In this document: positions 47,900 through 58,137 of the stretch, piece after piece
Layout: each line of letters starts with the position of its first letter
Numbering within the stretch: position 1 is the stretch's first letter
Assembly (NCBI RefSeq): GCF_900636765.1
Contig: NZ_LR134313.1
Span: 434,001 to 498,000, forward strand
DNA from: Neisseria canis
GTDB taxonomy: Bacteria > Pseudomonadota > Gammaproteobacteria > Burkholderiales > Neisseriaceae
Direction of reading: 5' to 3'
DNA: 64,000 nucleotides
Notes under the pieces: generated by a model
Database searches by the model: none
What the model was told of the DNA's origin: nothing
The model's input: the letters and a program-made list of their open reading frames with translations, nothing else
Program-made: the position numbers and the translations under genes

Positions 47900-49183
47900 T
47901 TAAACCGACATGGCGGCAAACACTTTGCGCGCTGCTTTCACGGTGTCTTCAATCAACTCCGGCGTGTGCGCGGCAGACATAAAGCTGGCTTCGTAAGCCG
48001 ACGGGCCGAATGCCACGCCTTCCTCCAGCATACCGTGGAAAAAACGTTTGAAATTCTCGATATTCGAAGCCGTCATATCGGCGTAGGTTTCAGGCTTTTT
48101 GCCGGCGAAATACAGGCCGAACATGCCGCCCACCGAATCGGCGGTAAACACCGTGCCTGCCGCCCGCGCCGCTTCGGCGAGACCGTTCACCAGCTGTTCG
48201 GTGCGCGCGGTAAGGTTTTCGTAGAAACCGGGGCGCTGAATAATTTCCAGCGTTTTCAAGCCGGCAGCCACGGCAACGGGGTTCCCCGACAAAGTGCCCG
48301 CCTGATACACGCCGCCCAAAGGCGAAATGCAGGCCATGATTTCTTTTTTACCGCCAAACGCCGCCAGCGGCATACCGCCGCCGATTACCTTGCCCATGGT
48401 GGTTAAATCGGGCGTGATGCCGTGCAGCGATTGCGCGCCGCCCAAAGCCACGCGGAAACCGGTCATCACTTCATCGTAAATCAGCACGCTGCCGTTTTCT
48501 TCGGTAATCCGGCGCAGGGTTTGTACGAATTCACTGCTCGGTTTTACCAAATTCATATTGCCCGCAATCGGCTCGATAATCACGCAGGCGATTTCGTGGC
48601 CGAACCCGGCAAATGCTTCTTTCAACGCTTCGGTATCGTTATAAGGCAATACCACGGTATGTTTGGTGAAGTCGGCAGGCACGCCCGCGGAACTGGGGTT
48701 GCCGAATGTGAGCAGACCGGAGCCGGCTTTGACCAAAAGGCTGTCTGAATGGCCGTGGTAGCAGCCTTCGAATTTCACGATTTTGTCTCGGCCGGTATAG
48801 CCGCGCGCCAGGCGGATGGCGCTCATGGTGGCTTCCGTGCCCGAGCTTACCAAGCGCAGCTGCTCCACGCTCGGCAGGATTTTGGCGATTTCTTCTGCAA
48901 TCACGATTTCCACTTCGGTCGGCGCGCCAAACGATAAACCGTCTACAGCCGCTTCGCGCACGGCTTCGAGCACTTCGGGATGCGCATGCCCCACAATCGC
49001 CGGCCCCCATGAGCCGACATAATCGATATATTGCTTGTCGGCCGCGTCCCACACAAACGCGCCCTGCGCTTTTTTAATAAAACGCGGCACGCCGCCGACG
49101 CTGCCGAATGCGCGCACAGGCGAGTTCACGCCGCCGGGAATAATGGCTTTGGCTCGGTTGAAAAGCTCTTCGTTGCGGTTCAT
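47900..49183 (-). CDS. hemL: Glutamate-1-semialdehyde 2,1-aminomutase
   Basis: A 427-residue PLP enzyme making 5-aminolevulinate for haem. The start [26 protein letters not shown] at 49183 is chosen (GAGGA eight bases before ATG); longer in-frame reading includes a DUS. Motifs: [15 protein letters not shown] near 50, [21 protein letters not shown] near 117, and [23 protein letters not shown] near 260 with the PLP lysine. Length is standard. Confidence 0.96.
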   Translation of the reverse strand: MNRNEELFNRAKAIIPGGVNSPVRAFGSVGGVPRFIKKAQGAFVWDAADKQYIDYVGSWGPAIVGHAHPEVLEAVREAAVDGLSFGAPTEVEIVIAEEIAKILPSVEQLRLVSSGTEATMSAIRLARGYTGRDKIVKFEGCYHGHSDSLLVKAGSGLLTFGNPSSAGVPADFTKHTVVLPYNDTEALKEAFAGFGHEIACVIIEPIAGNMNLVKPSSEFVQTLRRITEENGSVLIYDEVMTGFRVALGGAQSLHGITPDLTTMGKVIGGGMPLAAFGGKKEIMACISPLGGVYQAGTLSGNPVAVAAGLKTLEIIQRPGFYENLTARTEQLVNGLAEAARAAGTVFTADSVGGMFGLYFAGKKPETYADMTASNIENFKRFFHGMLEEGVAFGPSAYEASFMSAAHTPELIEDTVKAARKVFAAMSV

Positions 49184-49214
49184 AGGTTTATCCTCAGCAT
49201 AATCAAAACAAGTT

Positions 49215-49239
49215 TTCAGACAGGCATTGCCTGTCTGAA
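49215..49239. repeat. Back-to-back DUS upstream of hemL
   Basis: A reverse DUS (49215-49226) and a forward DUS (49228-49239) lie one base apart, facing away from the usual hairpin order. They precede hemL, so they are uptake signals rather than a terminator. Confidence 0.7.
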
Positions 49240-49379
49240 ATGCAAAACAGCGAAATCGGGATTTTAACAGATTCAATCCGCCGCCGCGCATTACAACAGC
49301 GGCATTTGCCCGAAGTTTTATCAGTTATATTCCGTTATAATGGCGCATTTTCTTCAAATTGAGTCCACGAAAGCTTCCT

Positions 49380-50093
49380 ATGGTTCCGCCCCAACCTTCC
49401 CCAAAATCCGAATTTATACGCGGCATGAAAGAAGTGGTGCCGGTATTGTTCGGCATGTTGCCGTTTGCACTGATATTGGGTGTGCAGGGTGCAGAAAAAG
49501 GGATGAGCGTTTTGGAAATGCCTTTGATGACCGGACTGAACTTTGCCGGCGGCTCGGAATTTGCCGCTGTCGGGTTGTGGGGAGACCCGCTGCCGGTGCT
49601 GCTGATTATCGGCGTTACCTTTATGATCAACACGCGCCATATTTTGATGGGGGCGGCTCTGGCGCCTTATCTACGCCATCTGCCGATGAAAAGGGCCTTA
49701 CCCGCTCTGTTTTTTATGACCGATGAAAGCTGGGCGCTGGGCATGGCCGATGCTTTGAAACGCAAGGCGCAAGGGCTGCCTGCGTTCAGCCTGCCTTATT
49801 ACATGGGCACGGCACTGACTTTGTATGTGATGTGGGTATTGCTCACCGCATTGGGCACAGCTGTCGGCCCGCAATTGGGCAATGTGGAAGCTTGGGGCTT
49901 CGGCATGGCCTTTCCGGCCGTGTTTCTGGTGTTGCTGCGCGGCATGTGGAAAGGTTTCAAAGCCGCCCTGCCTTGGCTCGTGAGCCTGATTGCGGCGGCT
50001 GCGGTTTATCTCACTGTTGACGGCGCATGGTATGTGCCCGCCGGTGCGCTCGCAGGATTGGCCGCAGCTTATCTGGCGGAGGAAAGCGCATGA
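49380..50093 (+). CDS. azlC: AzlC-family branched-chain amino acid exporter, large subunit
   Basis: From ATG at 49380 (MVPPQPSPKSEFIRGMKEVV) the product has 237 residues; a TTG seven codons upstream is weaker. Hydrophobic helices at about 16-38, 55-75, 90-110 and the C-terminal half match AzlC, with the internal TDESWALGMADAL stretch. With AzlD it exports branched-chain amino acids and analogues. Stop TGA overlaps the azlD start (ATGA). A TATAAT box is at 49336-49341. Confidence 0.88.
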   Translation: MVPPQPSPKSEFIRGMKEVVPVLFGMLPFALILGVQGAEKGMSVLEMPLMTGLNFAGGSEFAAVGLWGDPLPVLLIIGVTFMINTRHILMGAALAPYLRHLPMKRALPALFFMTDESWALGMADALKRKAQGLPAFSLPYYMGTALTLYVMWVLLTALGTAVGPQLGNVEAWGFGMAFPAVFLVLLRGMWKGFKAALPWLVSLIAAAAVYLTVDGAWYVPAGALAGLAAAYLAEESA

Positions 50094-50389
50094 TCAGCTG
50101 GTCTTCTTTTCTAACGATTTTGGGTATGCTGGCCGCCACTTATTCCACCCGCTTAATCGGCTTTTTCGTCCTGCGCAACCGCACGCTCGGCAAACGCGCC
50201 GCAAGAGTGATGGAAGCGGCGCCCGGCTGCGTGCTGATTGCCGTGATTGCACCGCATTTTGTGTCCGGCAAACCGCATGAACTGATTGCACTGACAATCA
50301 CGCTGCTTGCCGCAAGCAGGCTTTCCATGCTGCCGACCGTATTGATTGCCGTGTTTTCCACAGGCATTTTGGGGTATGTGATGGGATAA
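50090..50389 (+). CDS. azlD: AzlD-family small subunit
   Basis: From ATG at 50090, overlapping the azlC stop, the product has 99 residues with three to four hydrophobic helices (ILGMLAATYSTRLIGFFVL, CVLIAVIAPHFV, ALTITLLAAS, VLIAVFSTGILGYVMG). It completes the AzlCD exporter. Coupled translation from the ATGA overlap is likely. Confidence 0.88.
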   Translation: MISWSSFLTILGMLAATYSTRLIGFFVLRNRTLGKRAARVMEAAPGCVLIAVIAPHFVSGKPHELIALTITLLAASRLSMLPTVLIAVFSTGILGYVMG

Positions 50390-50391
50390 AA

Positions 50392-50427
50392 AAATGCCTG
50401 TCTGAAAAGCTTTTCAGACAGGCATTT
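50392..50427 (+). terminator. DUS-containing terminator of azlCD
   Basis: AAATGCC...GGCATTT with arms 50395-50406 and 50413-50424, three bases after the azlD stop, serving azlCD and the convergent lysS. Confidence 0.8.
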
Positions 50428-50439
50428 GGCTATCTTGCT

Positions 50440-51954
50440 TTATTCGGGGCGCATTTGCGGGAATAGAATCACATCGCGGATAGACGGCGCATCGGTGAGC
50501 AGCATCACCAAGCGGTCCAAGCCGATGCCGCTGCCGCCGGTGGGGGGCAGGCCGTATTCCATGGCGCGGATGTAGTCGGCATCGTAGTGCATGGCTTCGT
50601 CGTCGCCGGCATCTTTCTGCGCCACTTGCGCTTTAAAGCGGGCGGCTTGGTCTTCGGGGTCGTTCAGCTCCGAATAGCCGTTGGCCAACTCGCGGCCGAC
50701 GATAAACAGCTCGAAGCGGTCGGTTAAGCCGGGTTTGGTGTCGGATGCGCGCGCCAGCGGCGACACTTCCACCGGATAGTCGATGATAAACGTCGGGTTC
50801 CACAGTTTGCTTTCCGCACAGCCTTCAAACAAGGCCAATTGCAGGCTGCCGATACCGGGCGACGGCGGGATTTTTTCGCCGTGTTTCACGATCTCTTTTT
50901 TCAGCCATTCGGCATCGTTCAACTGCTCGTCGGTGTAGTGCGGGTTGTATTTTTTGATGGCTTCGAGAATGGTCAAACGCTCGAACGGGCTTTCCAAATC
51001 GACTTCTTTGCCGTTGTAGCTCACTTTGGCGGTGCCGCACACTTCTTTGGCGGCATGGCGGATCACGCCTTCGGTCATTTCCATCATGCGCTCGTAAGTG
51101 CAGAACGCTTCGTAGAATTCCATCATGGTGAATTCTGGGTTGTGGCGGGTGCTCATGCCTTCGTTGCGGAAGCTGCGGTTGATTTCAAACACGCGCTCCA
51201 AACCGCCCACAACCAAGCGTTTCAGATACAACTCGGGGGCGATGCGCAAATAAAGCGGCATGTCGAGCGCGTTGTGGTGGGTAACGAAGGGCTTGGCCGT
51301 GGCACCGCCGGGAATCGGGTGCATCATCGGGGTTTCCACTTCGAGATAACGCTCGTTAACCATGTAGTTGCGCACGGCTTGGATGATTTTGCTGCGTTTG
51401 ATGAAAGTGTTGCGCGAATCTTGGTTGGTAATCAGATCGGCGTAACGCTGGCGGTATTTCTGCTCTTGGTCGGTCAGGCCTTTGTGTTTGTCGGGCAGCG
51501 GCCGCAGCGATTTGGTGAGCAGATGCAGCTTGGATGCACGCACGGTCAATTCGCCGTGGTTGGTTTTGAACAGCGTGCCTTCCACGCCGATGATGTCGCC
51601 CAAATCCCAATGTTTGAAGGCGTTGTGCACGTCTTCGCCCACGCCTTGATTGTTCACATACACTTGAATCTGGCCGCTCACGTCTTGGATGGTGGCGAAG
51701 CTGGCTTTACCCATGGCGCGTTGCAGCATCATGCGGCCGGCCACTTTAACGGGGATTTCCTGCGGGTCGAGCTCGGCTTTTTCCAGCGAACCGTATTGCG
51801 CCTGCAAATCGCCGGCAAAGGCATCACGCTTGTATTGGTTGGGGAAGGCGATGCCGTGTTTGCGCAGTTCGTTTAATTTTTCGCGGCGCAGGGCGATGAT
51901 TTGGTTTTCGTCTAATTGGGGTTCTTCGGTTTGGGGATTGTGTGGTTGACTCAT
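50440..51954 (-). CDS. lysS: Lysyl-tRNA synthetase (class II)
   Basis: A 504-residue class II synthetase. The N-terminal anticodon-binding OB fold ([23 protein letters not shown], residues 69-91) is followed by motif 2 ([22 protein letters not shown] near 265) and motif 3 ([19 protein letters not shown] near 470). A typical dimeric LysRS charging tRNA-Lys. It is a single gene. Confidence 0.97.
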   Translation of the reverse strand: MSQPHNPQTEEPQLDENQIIALRREKLNELRKHGIAFPNQYKRDAFAGDLQAQYGSLEKAELDPQEIPVKVAGRMMLQRAMGKASFATIQDVSGQIQVYVNNQGVGEDVHNAFKHWDLGDIIGVEGTLFKTNHGELTVRASKLHLLTKSLRPLPDKHKGLTDQEQKYRQRYADLITNQDSRNTFIKRSKIIQAVRNYMVNERYLEVETPMMHPIPGGATAKPFVTHHNALDMPLYLRIAPELYLKRLVVGGLERVFEINRSFRNEGMSTRHNPEFTMMEFYEAFCTYERMMEMTEGVIRHAAKEVCGTAKVSYNGKEVDLESPFERLTILEAIKKYNPHYTDEQLNDAEWLKKEIVKHGEKIPPSPGIGSLQLALFEGCAESKLWNPTFIIDYPVEVSPLARASDTKPGLTDRFELFIVGRELANGYSELNDPEDQAARFKAQVAQKDAGDDEAMHYDADYIRAMEYGLPPTGGSGIGLDRLVMLLTDAPSIRDVILFPQMRPE

Positions 51955-52059
51955 TCTGCTTTTCCGAAAATTCAGGCAGTTACATACCGCCTGTTAATCA
52001 AATTAAACCGAGCATTTTACGCCGGTTCGGTGCGTTTTAAAAGCATAGCCGACAGAAAA

Positions 52060-52117
52060 TGCCTGTCTGAAAACAAGCTACACACGCTTCTGCGGAGCCA
52101 AAAGTTTCAGACAGGCA
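52060..52117. repeat. 58 bp direct repeat flanking an orphan gene, left copy
   Basis: DUS, then AAACAAGCTAC, CGCTTCTGCGGAGCC and AAAAGT, then reverse DUS. The right copy at 52793-52850 is the same except for about three bases in the middle. Unlike other DUS pairs, the spacer is long and conserved. Confidence 0.75.
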
Positions 52118-52141
52118 TTTGAAAACCAAACCAGCTTCTAA

Positions 52142-52699
52142 TCAAGCGGTATTGGGTTTTCCATCACAACAGTATTTCTTGAAAACCCATAATGCAGCAA
52201 AAAAAGCCGGCAGCAGGTTCGAAATCAATAAAAGGTACAGAATATATCTGTTGGTTCTTTTGTATCGCATCTCAATTTCTTCTTTGTGTTTTACATTATC
52301 AATGATTACATCTGCATCATTTAGCGGGTTGGCAAATCTCATATACAGCACAAAACCGGAACGGTCGCTCATTTTGATATATTTTAGCTCTCGTGCCGAA
52401 AGTGCGGCATTGAAATAAGGTTCACATACCGAATAATTCAAACCGACACAACTTCCTTGATACTCATTAATGGCATCACTGATTAAGAGCAGTTTTTCAT
52501 AAGGCCTGCCGACAACTTCAACCGAAACATTTTCCATTAAGATTTCTTGACGGTCATAAATACCGAAAATGGGTTTTACCTCCAACAAACCCATACAGAA
52601 AATATCGAAAAACACCGCACAAAATAGCCAACATAAAGCTAATTTTCCCGGATTATCAAATTGAAGTCTGTTACATAAGCGTACACATATTCTATTCAT
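52142..52699 (-). CDS. Orphan membrane protein, unknown function
   Basis: A 185-residue protein. A hydrophobic helix (LALCWLFCAVFFDIFCMGLLE, residues 20-40), an extracytoplasmic or cytoplasmic domain with four cysteines (SCVGLNYSVCEPYFNAALSARELKYIKMSDRSGFVLYMRF), and a second helix pair near the C-terminus (RYILYLLLISNLLPAFFAALWVF). I recognise no family. It is AT-rich compared with neighbours and is flanked by the 58 bp direct repeats, suggesting an inserted cassette. Confidence 0.6.
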   Translation of the reverse strand: MNRICVRLCNRLQFDNPGKLALCWLFCAVFFDIFCMGLLEVKPIFGIYDRQEILMENVSVEVVGRPYEKLLLISDAINEYQGSCVGLNYSVCEPYFNAALSARELKYIKMSDRSGFVLYMRFANPLNDADVIIDNVKHKEEIEMRYKRTNRYILYLLLISNLLPAFFAALWVFKKYCCDGKPNTA

Positions 52700-52792
52700 G
52701 ATGAGATTACAAATAAATTGACAGTTTCAAAGCCATAAACCCATTCAAGCATTTTAAAGTTTTCCCAATTCAAAACCAATTCATCTCTACAA

Positions 52793-52850
52793 TGCCTGTC
52801 TGAAAACAAGCTACGCGCGTTTCTGCGGAGCCAAAAGTTTCAGACAGGCA
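52793..52850. repeat. 58 bp direct repeat flanking an orphan gene, right copy
   Basis: Same orientation as the left copy, with CGCGCG for CACACG in the middle. It lies 35 bases before priA, and TATAAT (52872-52877) just after it probably starts priA. Confidence 0.75.
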
Positions 52851-52884
52851 TTTTCCCGTTCCAATCCGTTTTATAATACCCGCC

Positions 52885-55047
52885 ATGATTTACCACCATA
52901 TCGCCCTCAACGTTCCCCTCGGCCTGCTCACTTATGCCCACCCCGCCCCCATCCCGCCCGGCACGCGGGTGGCGGTGCCTTTTCGCGGCAAGCCTGCGGT
53001 GGGGGTGGTTTGGGCGCATTCGGTGGCGCCGGATATCGAGGTGTCGAAAATTCTGCCGGTGCAGGAAGTTTTTGACGCGGAACTGCTTTTGCCGGAAAAC
53101 TGGCGCGCGCTGCTGGATTTTGTGGCGCGTTATTATCTCTACCCGCTCGGGCAGGCGGTGTTTGCGGCGCTGCCTCAGGGTTTGCGGGAAACGAAAGCGG
53201 TGGAGCCGCCGCAACTGCCTGTTTTTTATACGCTCAATGAGCAGGGCCGTGCGGATGAGCCGCCGCCGGAGCGCTTTCATAAGAAACGTGCGCTGTGGCT
53301 GGCTTTGCGTGAAGGTGCAAAGGATATGGCCTGTCTGAAAACGGTTCATCCGCAGGCAGCGAAGTTGGTGGCCGAATGGTGCGGGGCGGGTTGGATTGAG
53401 CGGAGCCGCGCCGCAGACCCGGTAATTCCGCCGGCGGAATATGCGTTAAACGAAGCGCAGCAGGCGGCTTCGGATGCGGTTCAGACAGGCATCGGCGGCT
53501 TTCAAACGTTTCTGCTCTACGGCGTCACGGGCAGCGGCAAGACGGAAGTGTATTTTGATGTGATGGCCGAGGTGTTGGCTTCGGGCAGGCAGGTTTTGTT
53601 TTTGCTGCCCGAGATTAATCTGACGCCGCAATTGCTCAAACGCGTGCAAACGCGGTTTGCGCACGTTCCCACCGCCGTGCTGCACAGCCAAACCGCCGCG
53701 GGCAAACGCACGCAGGATTATCTGCGCGCGCTCACGGGGCAGGCCAAGCTGGTTATCGGCACACGGCTGGCGGTGTTTACGCCGCTGCCGGATTTGGGCT
53801 TGATTGTGGTGGACGAAGAACACGATGCTTCGTTCAAACAGGATAACGAGCTGCGCTACCATGCCCGCGATTTGGCGGTGTGGCGCGGCAGGCAGAGCGT
53901 CTGTCCTGTGATTTTGGGCAGCGCCACGCCGAGTTTGGAAAGCTGGCACAAAGCGCAAACGGGCGCTTACCGGCTGCTTGAGTTGAACAAGCGCGCCCAC
54001 ACCGCCGCGCGCCTGCCGCAAGTGGATATTTTGGATGTGCGCCGCGTGAAGCTGGATAACGGTTTTTCACCGCAGGCCTTGAAGCTGCTGCAAGAAAACC
54101 ATCGGCAAGGCGGCATGTCACTGGTTTATCTCAACCGCCGCGGCTTTGCACCGGCGCTGTTTTGCGGCGACTGCGGCCATATTTTCGGCTGCCCGCGCTG
54201 CTCGGCCAAGATGGTGCTGCACCAGCGCGCGCGCCAGCTGCGTTGCCATCATTGCGATTTCAGACAGGCCATTCCTTATAAATGCCCGGATTGCGGCAAT
54301 CAGGATTTGACCGCGGTCGGCCAGGGCACGCAACGCGTGGAAGAAACGCTGCGCACATTCCTGCCGCAGGCACGCATCGCCCGCGTCGACCGCGACAGCA
54401 CGTCCAACAAAAACGATTGGGCGGCTTTGTATGAACATATTGCTGCCGACAGCATCGATATTCTGGTCGGCACGCAAATGCTGGCCAAGGGGCACGACTT
54501 TGCGCGGCTGAATCTGGTGGTGGTGCTCAACGCCGACGGCTCGCTTTACAGCGCGGATTTCCGCGCACCGGAGCGCTTGTTTGCCGAGCTGATGCAGGTT
54601 TCCGGCCGTGCCGGGCGCGCCGATACGGCGGGGCGCGTGTTAATACAAACCCAATTGCCCGAGCATGCCGTGTTCGCCGCCGTGAAAGCGCAAAATTACC
54701 GCGCGTTTGCCGACGCCGAGTCGGCAGAGCGGAAAATGTTCGGCATGCCGCCTTTCGGTTTTCAGGCAGCCGTCCGCGCCGATGCGCCCAAAGTAGATGA
54801 CGCTGTGCGCTTTCTCAACGAAATCAAAGCCGTGGTCGAGCCGCTGTTGCCGGAAGACACCGCCCTGCTCGGCCCCGTGCCGATGATGATGGTGCGGCTG
54901 GCGGAGCGCGAACGCGCGCAAGTGTTTATCGAATCGGCCTCCCGCAAAAACCTGCACCGCGCCGCCGCGATGTGGCTGCAAGTATTGCAAAGCTACCGCG
55001 GTTCGGCGGTAAGGTGGTCGGTGGATATCGACCCGATGGAGATGTAG
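52885..55047 (+). CDS. priA: Primosomal protein N' (replication restart helicase PriA)
   Basis: A 720-residue helicase that reloads the replisome at stalled forks. N-terminal DNA-binding part to about 200; helicase with Walker A VTGSGKTEVYF (near 214), VDEEHDASFKQ (DEAH-type, near 312) and GSATPSLESW; the zinc-binding cysteines run CGDCGHIFGCPRCSAKM and CHHCDFRQAIPYKCPDCG (near 425-475). Full length. Partial DUS matches occur in the gene at 53333 and 54260. Confidence 0.96.
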   Translation: MIYHHIALNVPLGLLTYAHPAPIPPGTRVAVPFRGKPAVGVVWAHSVAPDIEVSKILPVQEVFDAELLLPENWRALLDFVARYYLYPLGQAVFAALPQGLRETKAVEPPQLPVFYTLNEQGRADEPPPERFHKKRALWLALREGAKDMACLKTVHPQAAKLVAEWCGAGWIERSRAADPVIPPAEYALNEAQQAASDAVQTGIGGFQTFLLYGVTGSGKTEVYFDVMAEVLASGRQVLFLLPEINLTPQLLKRVQTRFAHVPTAVLHSQTAAGKRTQDYLRALTGQAKLVIGTRLAVFTPLPDLGLIVVDEEHDASFKQDNELRYHARDLAVWRGRQSVCPVILGSATPSLESWHKAQTGAYRLLELNKRAHTAARLPQVDILDVRRVKLDNGFSPQALKLLQENHRQGGMSLVYLNRRGFAPALFCGDCGHIFGCPRCSAKMVLHQRARQLRCHHCDFRQAIPYKCPDCGNQDLTAVGQGTQRVEETLRTFLPQARIARVDRDSTSNKNDWAALYEHIAADSIDILVGTQMLAKGHDFARLNLVVVLNADGSLYSADFRAPERLFAELMQVSGRAGRADTAGRVLIQTQLPEHAVFAAVKAQNYRAFADAESAERKMFGMPPFGFQAAVRADAPKVDDAVRFLNEIKAVVEPLLPEDTALLGPVPMMMVRLAERERAQVFIESASRKNLHRAAAMWLQVLQSYRGSAVRWSVDIDPMEM

Positions 55048-55175
55048 CAACCGATGCCTGTCTGAAAAGCCGATTCGCTGCCGCACGGTTGGTTTTTAAT
55101 GATGCCGCGTGCCGTTTTCAGTAAAATCCGCATGGTATTTCAATCTCACAAAACACACGATAACGATACGGAAAA

Positions 55176-56579
55176 ATGAACACACAATGCCTGTCTGAAA
55201 AGCGGATGCGCCGCTTTCTGCTCTCCGCCCTGCTCCTGCTGCCCGCTGCCGCATCCGCGCTCGACACCGGCACGATTCCGCCGCAGGAAATCGCGGTGTA
55301 TGTGCAAGACCTCAACAGCAAAACCGTACGCGTGGCGCATCAGGCCGACGCCTCGTTCAACCCGGCTTCCACCATGAAGCTGGTTACGGCGTTTGCCGCG
55401 TTCAACGCACTGGGGCCGGATTTCCGCTGGCAAACCGAATTCAAATCCGCCGCCCCCGTAAGCGGCGGCAGCCTGAACGGCGACATCTATTGGGTGGGCA
55501 GCGGCGATCCGGTTATGGATCAAGATGACCTCATCGCCGCGCAGCAGCAATTGCGCGACAAAGGCATCAACCGGATTACCGGCTCGCTGGTGTTCGACCG
55601 CAACATCTGGGGCAACGCAGGTACCGCACACGGTTTTGACGACGATGCCGGCGAAGCCTTTACCACCGATCCCGACCCGCAAATGCTGGCTTACAAAGTG
55701 GTGTGGCTCAAACCCGCATTCAACGAAGCCGGCCTGCCCGTGATAACCACCAACCCGCCTCTGCCCGATGTGGCGCAAAACAACCAAGTGCGCTTCACCC
55801 CCTTCGGCACCTGCCGCTCGCTCAAACGCTACCTTTCCGCCAAATATGAAAACGGCGTGCTGCACATGAGCGGCACGCTGCCCGAAGCCTGTATCGGCCA
55901 AGAAACCTTTATCAACATGCTCGACACGCAGGATTTTGCCGCCAAAAGCTTTGTCAACCAATGGCGTGCCGCAGGCGGACAGATGGCATCCGGCTACCGC
56001 GTCGGCACCGCGCCGGCCGATGCAGCCACCCTGGCCGTGCACCGCTCCCCGCCTTTGCGCGAAGCCTTAACCAGCATGAACAAGCTTTCCAACAACGTGA
56101 TTGCCCGCACCGTATTCCTCACCATGGGCGAGCGCGCCGCCGACAACCAAACCGGGCAAAACGCCCAAGCCGCCGTGCGGCGCGAGCTGGTTAAAGCCGG
56201 CCTCGACGACGAAGCCCTGATTCTGGAAAACGGCTCCGGTCTCTCCCGCCGCGAGCGGCTGACCGCCCGTTTTCTCGGCGAACTGCTGGCCAAAAGCTAC
56301 GAAAGCCGTTTCAGACAGGCATTTATCAACACCCTGCCCATCGCCGGCACCGACGGCACCTTGGAGCATCGCTTCAAAAGCCGAAAGGGCGAGCTTTACC
56401 TCAAAACCGGCACCTTGAAAAACGTGCGCGCCTTGGCAGGCTACTACCTGCCCCACCATGCCAACAGCTCGCCGCTGGCCGTTGTCGTGTTGGTCAACAG
56501 CCCGAAATCCGACTATTATGTCAACGAAATCGACAAAATCGTAGAGCGCCTCCTGCCGCCTCCGCAACCGGCACAATAA
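55176..56579 (+). CDS. dacB: D-alanyl-D-alanine carboxypeptidase/endopeptidase (PBP4/DacB class)
   Basis: A 467-residue low-molecular-weight penicillin-binding protein. Residues 1-30 hold a signal peptide (RRFLLSALLLLPAAASA). The active-site SxxK is STMK (near 63), SxN is SNN (near 305), and KTG is in YLKTGTLKNVRAL (near 412). It trims peptidoglycan side chains in the periplasm. A DUS (55186-55197) encodes residues 4-7, CLSE, before the signal core; MRRFLL at residue 11 is an alternative start that would exclude it. Confidence 0.93.
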   Translation: MNTQCLSEKRMRRFLLSALLLLPAAASALDTGTIPPQEIAVYVQDLNSKTVRVAHQADASFNPASTMKLVTAFAAFNALGPDFRWQTEFKSAAPVSGGSLNGDIYWVGSGDPVMDQDDLIAAQQQLRDKGINRITGSLVFDRNIWGNAGTAHGFDDDAGEAFTTDPDPQMLAYKVVWLKPAFNEAGLPVITTNPPLPDVAQNNQVRFTPFGTCRSLKRYLSAKYENGVLHMSGTLPEACIGQETFINMLDTQDFAAKSFVNQWRAAGGQMASGYRVGTAPADAATLAVHRSPPLREALTSMNKLSNNVIARTVFLTMGERAADNQTGQNAQAAVRRELVKAGLDDEALILENGSGLSRRERLTARFLGELLAKSYESRFRQAFINTLPIAGTDGTLEHRFKSRKGELYLKTGTLKNVRALAGYYLPHHANSSPLAVVVLVNSPKSDYYVNEIDKIVERLLPPPQPAQ

Positions 56580-56653
56580 TTTTCAGACAGGCATCTTGTA
56601 AAAACACACCTCAGGCTCCATACTGCAACCATCATCAAGCAGGAATTACCGCC

Positions 56654-56914
56654 ATGCAACCCGTTACCATGTACACCGGCTCCTACTGCCCCTATTGCGG
56701 CATGGCCAAAAGACTGCTCAGCCAACTTGGCGTGAGCGAAATCAAAGAAATCGACATCAGCCGCGACAGCGCCGCTTTTGCAGAGATGCAACAGATTACC
56801 GGCCAGCGCACCGTGCCGCAGATTTTCATCGGCGACACCCATGTGGGCGGCTTTACCGATATGCAGGCGCTGCACAAAAAAGGCGGCCTCGTCAGCTTAC
56901 TCAACGGTGAATAG
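56654..56914 (+). CDS. grxC: Glutaredoxin 3
   Basis: An 86-residue glutaredoxin with the CPYC active site at residues 11-14 (GSYCPYCGMAKRLL), TVPQIFIGDTHVGG (cis-Pro and glutathione site near 53-66) and a C-terminal helix. It reduces disulfides using glutathione. It lies 51 bases upstream of secB, a common pair, and may share its transcript. Confidence 0.95.
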   Translation: MQPVTMYTGSYCPYCGMAKRLLSQLGVSEIKEIDISRDSAAFAEMQQITGQRTVPQIFIGDTHVGGFTDMQALHKKGGLVSLLNGE

Positions 56915-56965
56915 CGCACCGTTTCCTTTTCCAACCTTAAAAACCTCATAAAAGCGAGACAAATA

Positions 56966-57433
56966 ATGAGCGAACAAGATCAAGTTCAAGACCAAGTCCA
57001 ACAAGAAAACCAGCCCGTGTTCAGTATTGAAAAGCTGTATGTAAAAGACATGTCGCTGGAAGTGCCGCACGCACCCAAAGTATTTTTAGAACAAAGCGAA
57101 CCGAATGTGGATATGCGCGTAGCCACCGAAAGCCAAAAGCTGGAAGACGAATTCTACGAAGTGAGCGTAACCGTAACCGTAACCGCCAAGCTGGCGGAAG
57201 AGCGCGTGATGTTCCTCAACGAAGTGACCCAAAGCGGCATCTTCCGCCTGGCCAACATTCCCGAAGAAGATTTGCAGCTGCTGCTTGCCGTAGCCTGCCC
57301 CAACATCCTCTTCCCTTACGCGCGCGAAGCCGTGTCTTCCACCATTACCCGCGCCGGATTCCCGCCGGTATTGCTCGCACCGATCAACTTCGAAGCGCTC
57401 TACCAGCAGCAGCAAGAGCAAGGCAACGCTTAA
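56966..57433 (+). CDS. secB: Protein-export chaperone SecB
   Basis: A 155-residue Sec[20 protein letters not shown] (residues 19-37) starts the fold, [13 protein letters not shown] and [41 protein letters not shown] close it, matching the family end. It holds precursor proteins unfolded and hands them to SecA. Tetramer in the cytoplasm. Confidence 0.96.
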   Translation: MSEQDQVQDQVQQENQPVFSIEKLYVKDMSLEVPHAPKVFLEQSEPNVDMRVATESQKLEDEFYEVSVTVTVTAKLAEERVMFLNEVTQSGIFRLANIPEEDLQLLLAVACPNILFPYAREAVSSTITRAGFPPVLLAPINFEALYQQQQEQGNA

Positions 57434-57449
57434 TCGTTCCAATGCCGCA

Positions 57450-57485
57450 CCATGCCTGTCTGAACCATGTTTCAGACAGGCATGG
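57450..57485 (+). terminator. DUS-containing terminator after secB
   Basis: ACCATGCC...GGCATGGT with DUS arms 57453-57464 and 57471-57482, 17 bases past the secB stop. Confidence 0.8.
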
Positions 57486-57655
57486 TTATTTAAGCAAAAA
57501 ATAATTCCCGTTACTTTTATGCTTTTTAACTCAACATTACACCGTGTCTCTATTACAAAACATACACCTATGTATAATCACTTTCCGGCACGTCCCTGAT
57601 GATTCTATCGGTGCCCCATACATTAATATGTCATTCATTTTAAGGAAACAATGAT

Positions 57656-58033
57656 ATGAAAAAATTATCTGCTGCATTATTGGCTTGTTCTTTGCTTGCT
57701 TCAGGCCTTGCCCATGCCGAAAACCCAGCCGGTAAAGCCGTAAAAAAATCAGTGGTAACTTACTCTTGCCAACAAGGTAAAAAACTGAAAGTAACTTACG
57801 GTTTCAACAAACAAAACCTGCCTGTATACGCATCAGCCTATATGCACGGCAAAACCCGCTACATGCCGATCAACCTGAATGTTTCGGATAATGTTGATAC
57901 CGTGTTCGGTGATGAAAACAATTTTAAACTGAGTACCAACTATCTGGACCGCGCAAATCACCGCAAAAATTCTGTAATGGTCACCTCCCCAGGCCAAGAA
58001 ATCATTTTCAAAGGCTGTAACCCCAAACGTTAA
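57656..58033 (+). CDS. acp: Adhesin complex protein homologue (MliC/PliC-like fold)
   Basis: A 125-residue exported protein. The signal peptide (MKKLSAALLACSLLASGLAHA) is followed by KKSVVTYSCQQGKKLKVTYGFNKQNLPVYAS, matching neisserial Acp, with a second Cys in IIFKGCNPKR. Meningococcal Acp is a surface-exposed adhesin that also inhibits lysozyme, with a fold like MliC. Both cysteines are kept, so a disulfide is likely. Single gene with AAGGAA Shine-Dalgarno; about 170 AT-rich bases precede it. Confidence 0.8.
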   Translation: MKKLSAALLACSLLASGLAHAENPAGKAVKKSVVTYSCQQGKKLKVTYGFNKQNLPVYASAYMHGKTRYMPINLNVSDNVDTVFGDENNFKLSTNYLDRANHRKNSVMVTSPGQEIIFKGCNPKR

Positions 58034-58087
58034 AACCTGACAGGCTGACGCAGATAAACATCCGACTCAGCCCCAAAACCGATTAAG

Positions 58088-58122
58088 TAATGCCTGTCTG
58101 AAAGCTTTTCAGACAGGCATTA
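58088..58122. terminator. DUS-containing terminator of acp and parA
   Basis: TAATGCC...GGCATTA arms 58091-58102 and 58108-58119, between convergent acp and parA. Confidence 0.8.
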
Positions 58123-58137
58123 TCGTATTCATACAGC

